From positions 2,480,001-2,544,000 of the forward strand of contig AP023052.1 of assembly GCA_019703815.1 (NCBI GenBank): a stretch of DNA of 64,000 bases, written 5' to 3'. Source of the DNA: Thaumasiovibrio occultus (GTDB lineage: Bacteria; Pseudomonadota; Gammaproteobacteria; Enterobacterales; Vibrionaceae). This document shows, piece by piece, positions 1 through 10,300 of this stretch. Each line of letters opens with the position of its first letter. The stretch's first letter is position 1. The notes beneath the pieces are model-generated. The model had not been told where the DNA came from and did not search any database. It saw only the letters and a program-made list of their open reading frames with translations. Position numbers and translations under genes: made by a program.

Positions 1-1490
1 GCATCTGATGCTTCAAACTCATCAAAGAACAACTTACCCCCCAAGCTCACGCCATCAAGGGTAAAGTACGGGTCGCGATATTCAAGGCTGACGTTTTTCT
101 GGTAGTCGTTCACCATCCCGCTAATACCGAAACGGTTACCGGTACCCATGAAGTTGTCTTGTTGAATACCCGCTTGGAAACTGATCCCTGACTCGGTACC
201 GTAACCGATACCCAGGTTGATACTACCGGCATTGGCTTCGCGCACTACGTACTCGATATCCACCAGATCATCAGTGCCCGGCACACGGTTAGTGCGCACT
301 TCCACGGTTTCAAAGAAACCGGTACGGTCAAGACGCTCTTTACCGCGCTGAATTAGCTCAGAGTTCAGCCACGTACCTTCCATTTGACGCATTTCGCGAC
401 GCAGCACTTCATCGTCAGTGATGGTGTTACCAGTGAACTGAATATTACGCACATACATGCGTTTACCCGGCTCGATGTTCACCGTCAGAGAGACTTGCTG
501 GTTTTCATCGTCAAATTCAGGGAAGGTCTGCACTTGCGGATACGCGTAACCCGCCGTGGCAAGCTGCTCGGTGATCGCTTTTTCCAATGCGGTAATTTTC
601 GTACCGTTATAGGTATCACCGATCGCAAAATCAGCCAAATTCTTATACGCGGTCTCTTGGCCTTCCAACTCACCACGCATATTGAGCGCGCTAATGGAGT
701 ACGGCAAGCCCTCGTCCACATTCAAAGTGATGTAAACACTTTGCTTGTTTGGCGAGATAGACACATTCGTTGCGTCGATACGGAACTTAACGTAGCCCGC
801 ATCAAGGTATTTGGTTTTGAGTGCTTCGAGATCGCCTGCCAAGATTTGCTTTTGGTAGCGCTCGTTAGCCAGGAAATTCCACCACGGCACGTCAGCACGT
901 AGCTTAAAACCGTCTTCAAGCTCTTCGTCGGAAAACACGGTATTACCGACGAAGTTGATCTGCTCGATTGACGCGGACTCACCTTCGGTAAAGACAAAGC
1001 GCAGATCGGCACGGTTACGTGGCAACGGCGTGATCACCGCCTGCACGTTAGCGCCGTATTTACCCGCGCTGTAATAGAAGTCTTCGAGACCCTTTTCGAT
1101 ATTGCTCAAAAGCGTGCGATCCAACGCTTCACCCACGCGAATATCAGAGGCATTGAGGTTTTCGAGCAGTTGCTCGTCTTTCATGGTTTTATTGCCAGTA
1201 AATGAGATGCTGGCAATCGTCGGGCGCTCAGTGACTTGGATCAGTAAAGCGCTGTCATCACGAAAAACGCGGACATTTTCAAAGTTACCTGAAGCGAACA
1301 ACGCGCGAATGATTTGAGCCGCGTCCTGATCATCCACTTGATCACCGATACGTACAGGGATCTGCAACAGTGCCGCACCCTGCGTCACACGCTGTAATCC
1401 CTCAAAACGGATCTCGTTGACGACAAATTGTTCCGCGTGAGCCATGCCACTAGCGAGCAAGGACGCGATAAGCAGTTTTTTCATTGCCAT
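1..1490 (-). CDS. bamA: Outer membrane protein assembly factor BamA (5' part; 3' end beyond window)
   Basis: Central subunit of the BAM complex, which folds and inserts beta-barrel proteins into the outer membrane. About 496 codons are present. They begin with MAMKK, a hydrophobic signal segment and a likely signal peptidase site after GMAHA. The following region contains the five periplasmic POTRA repeats, and the first strands of the C-terminal barrel (LEYRDPYF-type sequence) appear just before the window edge. The barrel itself lies outside, so the gene is cut by the window and is not a pseudogene. The start is placed at 1490 because the N-terminus then matches the E. coli MAMKKLLIASLL pattern; an ATG two codons later is possible. 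It follows rseP by 57 bp on the same strand, the order seen in most Gammaproteobacteria. Confidence 0.95.
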   Translation of the reverse strand, partial: MAMKKLLIASLLASGMAHAEQFVVNEIRFEGLQRVTQGAALLQIPVRIGDQVDDQDAAQIIRALFASGNFENVRVFRDDSALLIQVTERPTIASISFTGNKTMKDEQLLENLNASDIRVGEALDRTLLSNIEKGLEDFYYSAGKYGANVQAVITPLPRNRADLRFVFTEGESASIEQINFVGNTVFSDEELEDGFKLRADVPWWNFLANERYQKQILAGDLEALKTKYLDAGYVKFRIDATNVSISPNKQSVYITLNVDEGLPYSISALNMRGELEGQETAYKNLADFAIGDTYNGTKITALEKAITEQLATAGYAYPQVQTFPEFDDENQQVSLTVNIEPGKRMYVRNIQFTGNTITDDEVLRREMRQMEGTWLNSELIQRGKERLDRTGFFETVEVRTNRVPGTDDLVDIEYVVREANAGSINLGIGYGTESGISFQAGIQQDNFMGTGNRFGISGMVNDYQKNVSLEYRDPYFTLDGVSLGGKLFFDEFEASD

Positions 1491-1547
1491 TGTAATTGTG
1501 ATAATTCCTTGTTACTTCGCACTCCGTTGTACTACTTCGCAGTAACA

Positions 1548-2900
1548 TTACAGACGGGTAATATCGTTAAACAGTGCTATCGCCATGATGGCCATAAGCA
1601 ACACTGACCCTATACGGTAACCGACTTCCTGCACTTTCTCCGGTACAGGACGACGTGTAATGCCTTCAATGGCATAAAACAGTAAGTGTCCACCATCTAA
1701 AATGGGCAAAGGCAGTAAATTCACAATACCCAAGTTGACACTAATTAAAGCTAAGAAGCCCAAAAAGCTAAACAAACCGAAACCGGCGGTCGCACCCGCG
1801 CCTTTCGCAATTGAAATAGGACCACTTAAATTATCGATCGCCACATCGCCGGTAAACAGCTTTTTCACCATAGCGAACGTCACATGAACCAATTGCCAAG
1901 TGCGCTCTGTGGCCTTCCCTACCGCCACCAGAGGATTGTACTGGCGGTCATAGAGATAATCTTCCGGCCACTCCTCAAACACAGGAGAGAAACCGGCATA
2001 ACCTACCACTTCTTCATCACGCTCTCGGGTGCCCGGAGTCAGCGTTAATGTCTGCTGCCCACCATCGCGTTCGATCAGTACCGACAACGCTTGGTTAGGG
2101 TTGCTTTGCACCCAATTGACGATGTCATCCCAGCTCGATACCGGCTGAGTGTTGATCGCCAAAATGGTATCGCCTGCCAACAGGCCGGCTTGCTGTGCTG
2201 CACCCTCGTCCATCACCTGTGCCAACTGGGTAGTGATGGCTGGACGATAAGGTGTCATACCCAATGTGATGATCGGGCTGTCGGTATCTGGCTCGTATTG
2301 CCACGTATCCAAAGCTAAGCGATATTCACGCTCTTGCATGGTCTCTGGCGAATAGGCCGTGATCAGCAGATCCTCTTCACCAATGGCGGAGGCGATACCT
2401 AAGGTAACCGCTTCCCAATCCGCTGTTTTGATACCAGAAACCGAGGTAAGTTCCATTCCTGGTGCAATTCCTGCCTGCGCGGCGATGGAATTTGGCGCAA
2501 TTTCACCAATGACGGGTTTCACCGTTGGCACACCGCCAACGAAAATGACCCAATACGCGAAAATCGCAAAGAGAAAGTTAGCTAACGGTCCGGCCGCAAC
2601 AATCGCCGTGCGTTGCCACAGCTTTTTGTTGTTAAACGCTTCATGACGACGCGCTTCAGGCACAGGCTCAACACGCTCATCGAGCATCTTGACATACCCA
2701 CCAAGCGGGATCAGCGCCAAGGTATATTCTGTGCCACGCTTATCGGTACGTGACCACAGCGCTTTACCAAAGCCAATGGAGAAACGCTCGACGTGCACGC
2801 CACAACGTCTTGCCACCCAAAAGTGGCCGTACTCATGGACGGCAATCAAAATGCCTAGTGCAACGATCAGTGCGCCTGCGTTCCACAACAATGCTGTCAT
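1548..2900 (-). CDS. rseP: RIP metalloprotease RseP (site-2 protease)
   Basis: Inner-membrane zinc protease that makes the second cut in the anti-sigma factor RseA, releasing sigma-E during envelope stress. It also clears remnant signal peptides. The 450 residues carry the HEYGH zinc motif at 22-26 in the first membrane helix, two PDZ domains in the middle and the LDGGH third-ligand motif near the C-terminus, matching the family length. The ATG overlaps the ispC stop by 4 bp (ATGA), so translation is probably coupled. The neighbours cdsA, ispC and bamA form the usual envelope-biogenesis operon. Confidence 0.96.
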   Translation of the reverse strand: MTALLWNAGALIVALGILIAVHEYGHFWVARRCGVHVERFSIGFGKALWSRTDKRGTEYTLALIPLGGYVKMLDERVEPVPEARRHEAFNNKKLWQRTAIVAAGPLANFLFAIFAYWVIFVGGVPTVKPVIGEIAPNSIAAQAGIAPGMELTSVSGIKTADWEAVTLGIASAIGEEDLLITAYSPETMQEREYRLALDTWQYEPDTDSPIITLGMTPYRPAITTQLAQVMDEGAAQQAGLLAGDTILAINTQPVSSWDDIVNWVQSNPNQALSVLIERDGGQQTLTLTPGTRERDEEVVGYAGFSPVFEEWPEDYLYDRQYNPLVAVGKATERTWQLVHVTFAMVKKLFTGDVAIDNLSGPISIAKGAGATAGFGLFSFLGFLALISVNLGIVNLLPLPILDGGHLLFYAIEGITRRPVPEKVQEVGYRIGSVLLMAIMAIALFNDITRL

Positions 2901-4093
2901 ATCATCCCCTTCAGGATTTTCTGTTCTGCATGTGATCTCGCTATTCTATCCACCTCGAGGATGGTTTCCAAGCAAGTTGGCTCCGCTGCCTGTAAACCGT
3001 CCAACACTGCATGGTTTACGCGAGCGATATCGGTAAAACGAATTTGTCCATTCAAAAAGGCCGCTACCGCGACTTCGTTCGCCGCATTCAATGCCGTCGT
3101 TGCCGCCTGGCCGCTAAAACACGCTTCCATCGCTAAGGCCAAACACGGGTAGCGCTGATAATCTGGTGCAATAAAGGTGAAGTCACCAATCGAGGCAAAA
3201 TCGAGCGGACTCACCCCCGCATCAATGCGCTGTGGGTACGACATCGCACACGCAATCGGGGTGCACATATCCGGTTGGCCCATTTGCGCCAACACAGAAC
3301 CATCACGGTATTGAACCATGGAATGGATCACCGATTGCGGGTGAATGATCACTTTGAGTTGCTCACGCGCTGCATTAAACAACCAGCGGGCTTCGATGTA
3401 CTCTAACCCTTTGTTCATCATGGTGGCAGAGTCGACAGAGATCTTCGGCCCCATTGACCAGTTTGGATGGGCGATCGCTTGCGCTGGTGTCACACTTTCA
3501 AGCATCTCAAGCGGCGAGTAACGAAATGGGCCGCCAGAGCCGGTTAACAGAATATGGCTGATCCCCGCACTCGCGAGATCGCAGTGCCCCAGTGAGGTTT
3601 GAATATCGGCAGGCAAGCATTGGAAAATCGCATTGTGCTCACTATCAACAGGCAACAACTCCGCGCCATGCTCAGCCGCCGCATCAATGAACAATTGTCC
3701 CGACATCACTAACGCTTCTTTGTTAGCGAGCAGTACACGCTTGCCTTTTCGAATGGCGGCCATGGTCGGTGACATGCCTGCGGCGCCAACAATCGCCGCC
3801 ATCACAGTATCAACTTCATCTAGCGCAGCAATTGCTGATAGACCCGCTTCGCCCTCAAGTACCTCAATTTTTAAGTTAGTACTTGCTAACAATTGGCGTA
3901 ATTCTTTTGCCGCCTTATCACAAGCAAGCGCCGCATATTTCGGTTGCCATTCTTGGCACAACGCAAACATCGCCTTGGCATTACTACCAGCACCAAGGGC
4001 GATTACAGAAAATTGGTCGGGATTTTGGCGAACCACCTTGAGTGTGCTGGTGCCAATGGAGCCGGTCGCTCCGAGAATAGTGAGGTTTCGCAT
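2897..4093 (-). CDS. ispC: 1-deoxy-D-xylulose 5-phosphate reductoisomerase
   Basis: Converts 1-deoxyxylulose 5-phosphate to 2-C-methylerythritol 4-phosphate with NADPH, the first committed step of the MEP isoprenoid pathway in the cytosol. It is also called dxr and is the fosmidomycin target. The 398-residue protein has the family length. It shows the NADPH-binding GATGSIG at residues 8-14, [12 protein letters not shown], and the metal- and substrate-binding VDSEHNA segment around residue 150. It lies between cdsA (48 bp upstream) and rseP (4 bp overlap). The downstream product of its pathway is the substrate of the nearby uppS. Confidence 0.97.
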   Translation of the reverse strand: MRNLTILGATGSIGTSTLKVVRQNPDQFSVIALGAGSNAKAMFALCQEWQPKYAALACDKAAKELRQLLASTNLKIEVLEGEAGLSAIAALDEVDTVMAAIVGAAGMSPTMAAIRKGKRVLLANKEALVMSGQLFIDAAAEHGAELLPVDSEHNAIFQCLPADIQTSLGHCDLASAGISHILLTGSGGPFRYSPLEMLESVTPAQAIAHPNWSMGPKISVDSATMMNKGLEYIEARWLFNAAREQLKVIIHPQSVIHSMVQYRDGSVLAQMGQPDMCTPIACAMSYPQRIDAGVSPLDFASIGDFTFIAPDYQRYPCLALAMEACFSGQAATTALNAANEVAVAAFLNGQIRFTDIARVNHAVLDGLQAAEPTCLETILEVDRIARSHAEQKILKGMI

Positions 4094-4141
4094 ATTATCA
4101 CTTAGAAACTCACTGCGACGCGTACGCCGCAGTGAAAAAAG

Positions 4142-4990
4142 TTACAGCAGCCACAAATAGAGCAGCGCAAAGACAGGAAGCGCTGCAGTGAGGCTATCAA
4201 TGCGGTCTAGAATACCACCGTGGCCAGGCAATATGCGACCACTGTCTTTAATTCCTGAGACACGTTTAAACATACTTTCCACTAAATCGCCCATTACTGA
4301 AGCGATAACGGCAATCATCGCGATAGAAAGTAAAGAGAGCAGTGAGCTAAACGGAATGTCAAACACCGTTGCACCGCCCCATGTCACCGCAATGGCAGCC
4401 ACAATACCACCGAGCAAACCTTCCATCGTTTTGTTAGGGCTTACTGCTGGCGCCATTTTACGCTTACCGAAGGCTTTACCGCTAAAGTAGGCGCCGCTAT
4501 CTGCCGCCCATACCAATACACACACTAAAAGCACTAATTGCGCACCGTGGTAAGTATTGGTTTGGTAATCAAAAGCGCGAAGTAACAGGATAGACCAGAA
4601 AAAAGGCAGTAAGGTGAGGATGCCATAAAATTGTTTTGCAACGGAGTGAGCATTCACCAAAGAAGTCGAACGAGGGTAAGCAACCACTAACACAGAGGCT
4701 AACACCCACCAAGCTCCGCCCGCAGCCAGTATCGCCTTATGTGATGCCGTCAGTGATTGCAACGAAGCAATATCGGTTGGAACGAGAAAAAGCGAGGCTA
4801 TCAGCACCGCCGCCATCATCACCGTACTCACTACACGAGCAAAAGGTCGGGTAAATTGACTCCATTCCCAGAAACCTAAAACGGTAATGGCTAATAGCGC
4901 AGGAATAAAGGCGGAAAAAGGCAGGAAGAAAACCCCGGCGACCACCAAAGGTGCCAGTACGGCAGCCGTCAGAACACGTTGTTTCAGCAA
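4142..4990 (-). CDS. cdsA: Phosphatidate cytidylyltransferase
   Basis: Integral membrane enzyme that makes CDP-diacylglycerol from phosphatidic acid and CTP, the precursor of all major phospholipids. The 282-residue sequence is highly hydrophobic with several membrane helices. It ends with the family signature, seen as MGDLVESMFKRVSGIKDSG followed by an LPGHGGILDRIDS segment. It starts 30 bp after uppS and precedes ispC, as in E. coli. The length is normal and no defect is visible. Confidence 0.96.
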   Translation of the reverse strand: MLKQRVLTAAVLAPLVVAGVFFLPFSAFIPALLAITVLGFWEWSQFTRPFARVVSTVMMAAVLIASLFLVPTDIASLQSLTASHKAILAAGGAWWVLASVLVVAYPRSTSLVNAHSVAKQFYGILTLLPFFWSILLLRAFDYQTNTYHGAQLVLLVCVLVWAADSGAYFSGKAFGKRKMAPAVSPNKTMEGLLGGIVAAIAVTWGGATVFDIPFSSLLSLLSIAMIAVIASVMGDLVESMFKRVSGIKDSGRILPGHGGILDRIDSLTAALPVFALLYLWLL

Positions 4991-5020
4991 ACTAAAACCT
5001 CGTTATTTAGTTAGTTATGT

Positions 5021-5782
5021 TCATGCTTGAGCCGCATGAATTTGCGCACCTGTGCAGCCAAAGCGGCGTTCACGGTGAACGAACCAATACAGCGCGTCAC
5101 GCAGTGCTTGCTCATCAAAATCAGGCCAGAAACAGTCAGTAAAGTAGAGCTCGGCATATGCCATTTGCCACAACATAAAGTTGCTGATCCGGCACTCTCC
5201 ACTGGTGCGGATCATCAAATCCACATCCGGCAGATCCGCCATGGTTAAACGACAAGCGATATCTTGCTCGACAATCTCATTCGCCGCCAAAACGCCGTCT
5301 TTAACGTCTTGCGCCAGTTGTTGTACCGCTTGCACGATATCCCACTGACCACCGTAGTTGGCGCAAATATTCAGTACCAAACCGGTATTGTGCTGCGTTA
5401 AAGCCTCAGCGTCGGCAATTTTACTTTGCAAACGGCTGGAAAAACGCGAGGTATCACCAACGATACGCAATTGAATATTGTTTTTATGCAAACGCTTAGC
5501 TTCACGGCTTAGCACCGAAACAAAGAGCTCCATCAGCACGCTGACTTCTTCTTCAGGACGACGCCAGTTTTCACTGCTAAAAGCAAACAGCGAAAGTACT
5601 TTAACGCCCATTTTGCTTGCTTCAGAAACCGTTTTTTTTACTGCATCTACACCAGCTTTATGTCCGAACACCCGTGCTTTACCACGCTCTTGCGCCCAAC
5701 GACCATTGCCATCCATGATCACGGCAATATGTTTAGGCAGCGCATCTGCCGGTAATTGTTCGGTCAAAGTCTGTTCTGTCAT
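5021..5782 (-). CDS. uppS: Undecaprenyl diphosphate synthase
   Basis: Cis-prenyltransferase that adds eight isopentenyl units to farnesyl diphosphate. The C55 product is the lipid carrier for peptidoglycan and O-antigen synthesis. The 253 residues contain the diagnostic IMDGNGRW motif at 22-29 with catalytic Asp24, a [12 protein letters not shown] segment and the C-terminal DLMIRTSGE motif. It is the first gene after the frr terminator and starts the uppS-cdsA-ispC-rseP-bamA run. It is also known as ispU. Confidence 0.97.
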   Translation of the reverse strand: MTEQTLTEQLPADALPKHIAVIMDGNGRWAQERGKARVFGHKAGVDAVKKTVSEASKMGVKVLSLFAFSSENWRRPEEEVSVLMELFVSVLSREAKRLHKNNIQLRIVGDTSRFSSRLQSKIADAEALTQHNTGLVLNICANYGGQWDIVQAVQQLAQDVKDGVLAANEIVEQDIACRLTMADLPDVDLMIRTSGECRISNFMLWQMAYAELYFTDCFWPDFDEQALRDALYWFVHRERRFGCTGAQIHAAQA

Positions 5783-5796
5783 AGTTATCCCTAGCT

Positions 5797-5827
5797 AAAA
5801 AAAAGCGCTGTACTGTCAGCACAGCGC
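5797..5827 (-). terminator. Rho-independent terminator after frr
   Basis: On the minus strand a GCGCTGT/ACAGCGC stem with a 9-nt loop is followed by a run of eight T. It lies between frr and uppS, so it can end or attenuate the ribosomal-side transcript before the lipid genes. Confidence 0.8.
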
Positions 5828-5856
5828 CCATTTTTTACTGCTGAGTGTAAAGGAAA

Positions 5857-6414
5857 TTAGACTTCCATCAACTCTTTTTCTTTCGCAGCTAGGACATCAT
5901 CCATGTTCTTGATTGCAGCGTCGGTCAATTTCTGGATGTCATCTTGTGCACGACGATCATCATCTTCAGAAATTTCTTTGTCTTTTAGTAGACCTTTGAT
6001 ATCTGCGTTAGCATCACGACGAATGTTACGTACCGCAACACGGCCTTGCTCTACTTCACCACGCACGATCTTAACCAGATCACGACGACGCTCTTCTGTT
6101 AGCGGTGGCAATGGAACGCGAATAACGGTACCTGCTGACATTGGGTTTAGGCCCAAATCCGACATCATGATCGCTTTTTCAACTTTTTGCGTTAGCTCTT
6201 TGTCGAAAACAGTGATCGCTAGCGTACGTGCATCTTCTGCCACTACGTTCGCTACTTGACGTAGTGGAGTGTTCGCGCCGTAGTACTCAACTTGAAGACC
6301 ATCTAGCAAGCTTGGGTGTGCACGGCCAGTACGGATTTTAGACAGTGTGTTTTTCAGCGCTTCAACACTTTTTTCCATGCGCACTTGCGCATCTTGTTTA
6401 ATTTCGTTAATCAC
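5857..6414 (-). CDS. frr: Ribosome recycling factor
   Basis: Works with EF-G to split the post-termination ribosome so that subunits can be reused. The 185 residues match the family length exactly. The familiar features are present: a long helical N-terminus ([24 protein letters not shown]), then [12 protein letters not shown]-like [17 protein letters not shown] in the hinge region. It is 46 bp downstream of pyrH and is followed by a strong terminator. This gene order, rpsB-tsf-pyrH-frr, is near universal in Proteobacteria. Confidence 0.97.
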   Translation of the reverse strand: MINEIKQDAQVRMEKSVEALKNTLSKIRTGRAHPSLLDGLQVEYYGANTPLRQVANVVAEDARTLAITVFDKELTQKVEKAIMMSDLGLNPMSAGTVIRVPLPPLTEERRRDLVKIVRGEVEQGRVAVRNIRRDANADIKGLLKDKEISEDDDRRAQDDIQKLTDAAIKNMDDVLAAKEKELMEV

Positions 6415-6460
6415 TGTGTATACCTTTTGTTTTGCTTTCGGCGCTAACCGATACTTTCCA

Positions 6461-7189
6461 TTAGTCGTTAGAGATCAAAGTCCCTTCCTGCTCGCCCATC
6501 ACTACACGACGTAGCGCACCAGGTTTGTTCATATTGAACACACGAATTGGCATGTTGTGGTCACGTGCCAGTGTGAATGCGGCTAGATCCATCACTTTCA
6601 GTTCTTTATCTAGAACATCATTGAAGCCCAGCTTATCATAAAGTTTAGCGTCTGGGTTTTTAACTGGATCATCTGTGAACACGCCATCAACTTTTGTTGC
6701 TTTAAGAACAACATCCGCCTCGATCTCGATACCGCGTAGACACGCAGCAGAGTCAGTGGTGAAGAACGGGTTACCCGTACCTGCAGAGAAGATCACCACG
6801 CGGCCTTGACGCAGAAGGCTGATCGCTTCAGCCCAGTTGTAGCTATCACACACACCATTTAGCGGGATTGCCGACATAACACGAGCGTTCACATAAGCAC
6901 GGTGTAGAGAATCACGCATCGCAAGACCGTTCATCACTGTTGCCAGCATACCCATGTGGTCGCCCACCACGCGGTTCATACCAGCTTGCGCTAGACCGGC
7001 ACCACGGAATAGGTTGCCCCCACCAATCACCAGGCCAACTTGCACGCCTAATTCAACCAGCTCTTTAATTTCTTGAGCCATACGATCCAGCACTTGAGCA
7101 TCAATGCCAAAGCCTTCATCACCTTGCAGCGCTTCACCGCTGAGTTTTAACAAAATACGTTGATAGGTTGGTTTAGGATTCGTGGTCAT
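6461..7189 (-). CDS. pyrH: UMP kinase
   Basis: Phosphorylates UMP to UDP with ATP, feeding all pyrimidine nucleotide pools. It belongs to the amino-acid kinase fold and is a hexamer regulated by GTP and UTP in enterics. The 242-residue sequence shows KLSGEAL near the N-terminus (phosphate binding), GGGNLFRG and the C-terminal [10 protein letters not shown] segment typical of the family. It is placed between tsf and frr with a terminator-like hairpin on the tsf side. Confidence 0.97.
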   Translation of the reverse strand: MTTNPKPTYQRILLKLSGEALQGDEGFGIDAQVLDRMAQEIKELVELGVQVGLVIGGGNLFRGAGLAQAGMNRVVGDHMGMLATVMNGLAMRDSLHRAYVNARVMSAIPLNGVCDSYNWAEAISLLRQGRVVIFSAGTGNPFFTTDSAACLRGIEIEADVVLKATKVDGVFTDDPVKNPDAKLYDKLGFNDVLDKELKVMDLAAFTLARDHNMPIRVFNMNKPGALRRVVMGEQEGTLISND

Positions 7190-7228
7190 TCTTGTACCTT
7201 CCGGTTTCAGGGGAGAGAGTGTCGTCGT

Positions 7229-7256
7229 AAAAAGACCGCAGCCAAGGCCACGGTCT
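7229..7256 (-). terminator. Terminator or attenuator between tsf and pyrH
   Basis: The minus strand reads an AGACCG...CGGTCT stem with inner GGC/GCC pairs, then five T. It would separate the rpsB-tsf transcript from pyrH-frr, as in E. coli. Confidence 0.7.
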
Positions 7257-7280
7257 CTATCAGTATAAAGTTAATTAATA

Positions 7281-8126
7281 TTAACCTTTTTGCGCTGCCG
7301 CAACTTCTTCAGCGAAGCTTAGTTGCTCGCCTTTGTCGATACCTTCACCCACTTCTAGACGGATGAAGTTAGTTACAGATGCGCCTTTCTCTTTCAGGAA
7401 TTCGCCAACAGTCTTCTTAGGTTCCATGATGAACGCTTGACCAGTTAGAGAAACTTCGCCGGTGAATTTCTTCATGCGGCCTTCAACCATTTTCTCAGCG
7501 ATTTCTTGAGGCTTACCTTCGTTCATCGCGATCTCAACCTGAACTTGACGCTCTTTAGCAACAACTTCAGCTGGTACGTCAGATGGGTTCACGTACTCTG
7601 GACGAGATGCAGCAACGTGCATTGCAACGTGCTTGATGGTTTCTTCGTCAGCTTCACCAGCAACAACAACACCGATACGGTCGCCGTGACGGTAAGAACC
7701 AACTTTAGCACCTTCGATGAATTCTACGCGACGGATAGAGATGTTCTCACCGATTTTAGCAACTAGTGCTACGCGGTCGTCTTCGAATTTCGCTTGAAGA
7801 GCTGCAACGTCTAGTTTCTCAGCAAGCGCTGCTGCTGCAACTGCTTCTGCGAAACCTAGGAAGTTAGAGTCTTTAGCAACGAAGTCAGTCTGGCAGTTAA
7901 CTTCAACTAGAGCTGCAATGCCTTGACCTTCTTTGATCAGGATTGCACCTTCAGCAGCGATGTTGCCAGCTTTCTTAGCCGCTTTAGCAGCGCCACTTTT
8001 ACGCATGTTTTCGATCGCTAGCTCGATGTCAGCGTTCGCTTCAACAAGCGCTTTTTTACATTCCATCATGCCTGCGCCAGTACGGTCACGCAGTTCTTTT
8101 ACCAGGGCAGCGGTAACTGTTGCCAT
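7281..8126 (-). CDS. tsf: Translation elongation factor Ts
   Basis: Guanine-nucleotide exchange factor for EF-Tu in the cytosol. The 281-residue product starts [12 protein letters not shown] and has the conserved [16 protein letters not shown] segment near residues 10-26. The TDFVAKD motif follows in the exchange region, then two core subdomains. The start at 8126 was chosen over the upstream in-frame codons because it matches the family N-terminus and an AGGAA-like ribosome site precedes it. It is 118 bp downstream of rpsB, with an attenuator-like hairpin in the gap. Confidence 0.97.
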   Translation of the reverse strand: MATVTAALVKELRDRTGAGMMECKKALVEANADIELAIENMRKSGAAKAAKKAGNIAAEGAILIKEGQGIAALVEVNCQTDFVAKDSNFLGFAEAVAAAALAEKLDVAALQAKFEDDRVALVAKIGENISIRRVEFIEGAKVGSYRHGDRIGVVVAGEADEETIKHVAMHVAASRPEYVNPSDVPAEVVAKERQVQVEIAMNEGKPQEIAEKMVEGRMKKFTGEVSLTGQAFIMEPKKTVGEFLKEKGASVTNFIRLEVGEGIDKGEQLSFAEEVAAAQKG

Positions 8127-8164
8127 TGTTAATTCCTCAGTTTGAATACACACAGTGTAAAATT

Positions 8165-8184
8165 CAGGGGCCATGAGGCCCCTG
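8165..8184 (-). terminator. Attenuator-like hairpin between rpsB and tsf
   Basis: A perfect 8-bp stem (CAGGGGCC/GGCCCCTG) with a 4-nt loop is followed on the minus strand by AATTTT. A partial terminator in this position sets the S2:EF-Ts ratio in E. coli; the same role here is inferred. Confidence 0.65.
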
Positions 8185-8244
8185 ATTAACCAGTCTTCAG
8201 TCTAACGATTGTAGACAAAAAGATGCTCAATAGGAGCTGGTCTC

Positions 8245-8970
8245 TTATTCAGCTACGAAGCCGTCAACTTCTGCTTGCTCAACGATGTCTTGGTTACGAC
8301 CTTCAGTTACAGTTGCTGCAACCGCGCCAACGTAAAGTTGGATTGCACGGATTGCATCGTCGTTACCTGGGATTACGTAATCAACACCGTCTGGGTTAGA
8401 GTTGGTATCTACAACTGCGAATACTGGGATGCCCAGGTTGTTCGCTTCTTTAACCGCGATGTGCTCGTGATCCGCATCGATGATGAAGATTGCGTCTGGT
8501 AGGCCACCCATGTTCTTGATACCGCCAAGAGACTTCTCAAGTTTTTCCATTTCACGGGTACGCATCAGCGCTTCTTTCTTAGTCAGTTTGTCGAAAGTAC
8601 CGTCAGTAGACTGAGTCTCTAGATCTTTCAGACGTTTGATTGACTGGCGAACAGTTTTCCAGTTAGTCAGCATACCGCCCAACCAACGGTTGTTCACGTA
8701 GTACTGATCACAGCTTACTGCAGCTTCTTTGATTGATTCGCTGGCTGCACGCTTAGTACCTACGAAAAGAACTTTACCCTTACGCTCAGCAATTTTGCTG
8801 ATTTGCGCTAGAGCGTCGTTGAACATTGGTACAGTTTTCTCAAGGTTGATGATGTGTACACGGTTACGAGCGCCGAAAATGAATGGCTTCATTTTTGGGT
8901 TCCAGTAACGAGTTTGGTGACCGAAGTGTACACCAGCCTTAAGCATGTCGCGCATTGATACAGTTGCCAT
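8245..8970 (-). CDS. rpsB: 30S ribosomal protein S2
   Basis: Structural protein of the small ribosomal subunit, needed late in assembly and for S1 binding. The 241-residue protein starts [19 protein letters not shown] and contains [14 protein letters not shown] and the signature [15 protein letters not shown]. The start at 8970 is preceded by an AGAGG ribosome site and gives the family N-terminus; the longer frame upstream is leader RNA. It heads the rpsB-tsf unit and is probably autoregulated through its leader. Confidence 0.97.
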   Translation of the reverse strand: MATVSMRDMLKAGVHFGHQTRYWNPKMKPFIFGARNRVHIINLEKTVPMFNDALAQISKIAERKGKVLFVGTKRAASESIKEAAVSCDQYYVNNRWLGGMLTNWKTVRQSIKRLKDLETQSTDGTFDKLTKKEALMRTREMEKLEKSLGGIKNMGGLPDAIFIIDADHEHIAVKEANNLGIPVFAVVDTNSNPDGVDYVIPGNDDAIRAIQLYVGAVAATVTEGRNQDIVEQAEVDGFVAE

Positions 8971-9139
8971 TGAAATATCCTCTATGGGGTTAGGCGTCCA
9001 CATATCCCACTCAATCCGACCCAGCGAAAACGCCAAGCACCCCGGTGAATGTGTCGATATGTGTGAGTGATTAAAAATTCAATATTGTTATAACTGTGAA
9101 CCGCTGATCGGAAACGAACGTGCAGTTAGCACAATTACG
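8971..9139 (-). promoter_or_regulatory. rpsB promoter and structured S2 leader
   Basis: On the minus strand a TATAAA -10 element lies at 9146-9151 followed by a G+C-rich discriminator, which puts transcription start near 9139. The roughly 165-nt untranslated leader contains a GGGGTGCTTGGCG segment (9034-9044 region) that can pair with the CCTAACCCC segment just before the ribosome site. This resembles the known S2 autoregulatory leader of gammaproteobacterial rpsB. The rest of the gap up to map at 9411 shows no gene. Confidence 0.6.
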
Positions 9140-9410
9140 GCGCGCTTTATACCATAAAACGCCCCTCTGTGACCAGATTTTTATCGCGTTATCCGTAACT
9201 CTCTGACACTCATCCTCCTCGCTTCGCTGAGGCATTTCTGACAACAACAAAGAACGCAATCAAAGAAACCAACGCATGCGATAGTTTCCTCAACGAGTCG
9301 CTGCTGCTACCATAGGGAGATAGTGCCAAGTTTGGTGGGTCAGCCATACCCAACGCGCAAATTTGAGTAACTATAGGTATGAATTCCACGAGAAAATAGA
9401 GTAACCCTGA

Positions 9411-10253
9411 ATGACAATTACGATTAAAACCGCCGAAGAAATTGAAAAAATGCGTGTCGCAGGTCAGCTTGCGGCTCAGGTGTTGGAAATGATTGAGCCT
9501 CACGTCAAGCCGGGTGTGACGACGGAAGAGCTGGATCGTATTTGTCATGAATTCATCGTTAACGAGCAAGGTGCCATTCCTGCACCACTCAACTACCATG
9601 GTTTTCCTAAATCGATTTGTACTTCGATCAACCACATCGTTTGCCACGGTATCCCAGCAACGGAAGACGTCCACATCGATGGTTTCCGTAAAAAACCCGC
9701 TGTGTTGGCCGAAGGCGACATCATCAACATCGACATTACCGTGATCAAAGATGGCTACCACGGTGACACGTCAAAAATGTTCGAAGTGGGTGAAGTCTCA
9801 GTTGAGAACAAACGCTTGAGCCGTATCGCGCAAGAAAGCCTATATTTGGCGATCAAAAAAGTGAAACCGGGCGTGCGCTTGGGTGAGATCGGCACCGCGA
9901 TCGAGAAATACATCAAGACCCAGAACAAGAACAACCCACGCATGAAGCTGTCGATTGTGAAAGATTTCTGTGGTCACGGCATTGGTGCAAAATTCCACGA
10001 AGAGCCACAAGTGGTTCACTACAAAAATGGCGACCGTACCTTACTTAAAGCGGGTATGTGTTTTACCATCGAGCCGATGATCAACGCCGGCAAGTATGGC
10101 TGTGAAGTCGATGCAGAAGATGATTGGACGGTTTACACCGTTGATAACAAAAACTCAGCACAATGGGAGCACACATTACTCGTGACCCCAACTGGCGTGG
10201 AAGTATTAACACTGCGCCAAGACGATACCATAGCGCGTCACATTAACGGTTAA
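9411..10253 (+). CDS. map: Methionine aminopeptidase, type I
   Basis: Removes the initiator methionine from new proteins. The 280-residue protein has the pita-bread fold metal ligands in order: the Asp pair in NIDITVIKDGYHGDTS, the His in CGHGIGAKFHE, and Glu residues in CFTIEPM and QWEHT. It is somewhat longer than E. coli Map (264), by a tail after the last conserved strand (LRQDDTIARHING). It is divergent from rpsB and followed by its own terminator, then glnD, as in E. coli. Confidence 0.97.
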   Translation: MTITIKTAEEIEKMRVAGQLAAQVLEMIEPHVKPGVTTEELDRICHEFIVNEQGAIPAPLNYHGFPKSICTSINHIVCHGIPATEDVHIDGFRKKPAVLAEGDIINIDITVIKDGYHGDTSKMFEVGEVSVENKRLSRIAQESLYLAIKKVKPGVRLGEIGTAIEKYIKTQNKNNPRMKLSIVKDFCGHGIGAKFHEEPQVVHYKNGDRTLLKAGMCFTIEPMINAGKYGCEVDAEDDWTVYTVDNKNSAQWEHTLLVTPTGVEVLTLRQDDTIARHING

Positions 10254-10260
10254 TCGATAT

Positions 10261-10287
10261 GCCAGCCTCTTGAGGCTGGCTTTTTTA
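10261..10287 (+). terminator. Terminator after map
   Basis: GCCAGCCT/AGGCTGGC stem with a 4-nt loop followed by six T, 7 bp after the map stop and 14 bp before glnD. Confidence 0.85.
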
Positions 10288-10300
10288 TACAGGGACGATC

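Noticed and set aside
9210-9761. Long minus-strand frame (183 codons) across the map promoter and gene
   Set aside because: It is antisense to map over conserved residues and has no ribosome site or family-like sequence.
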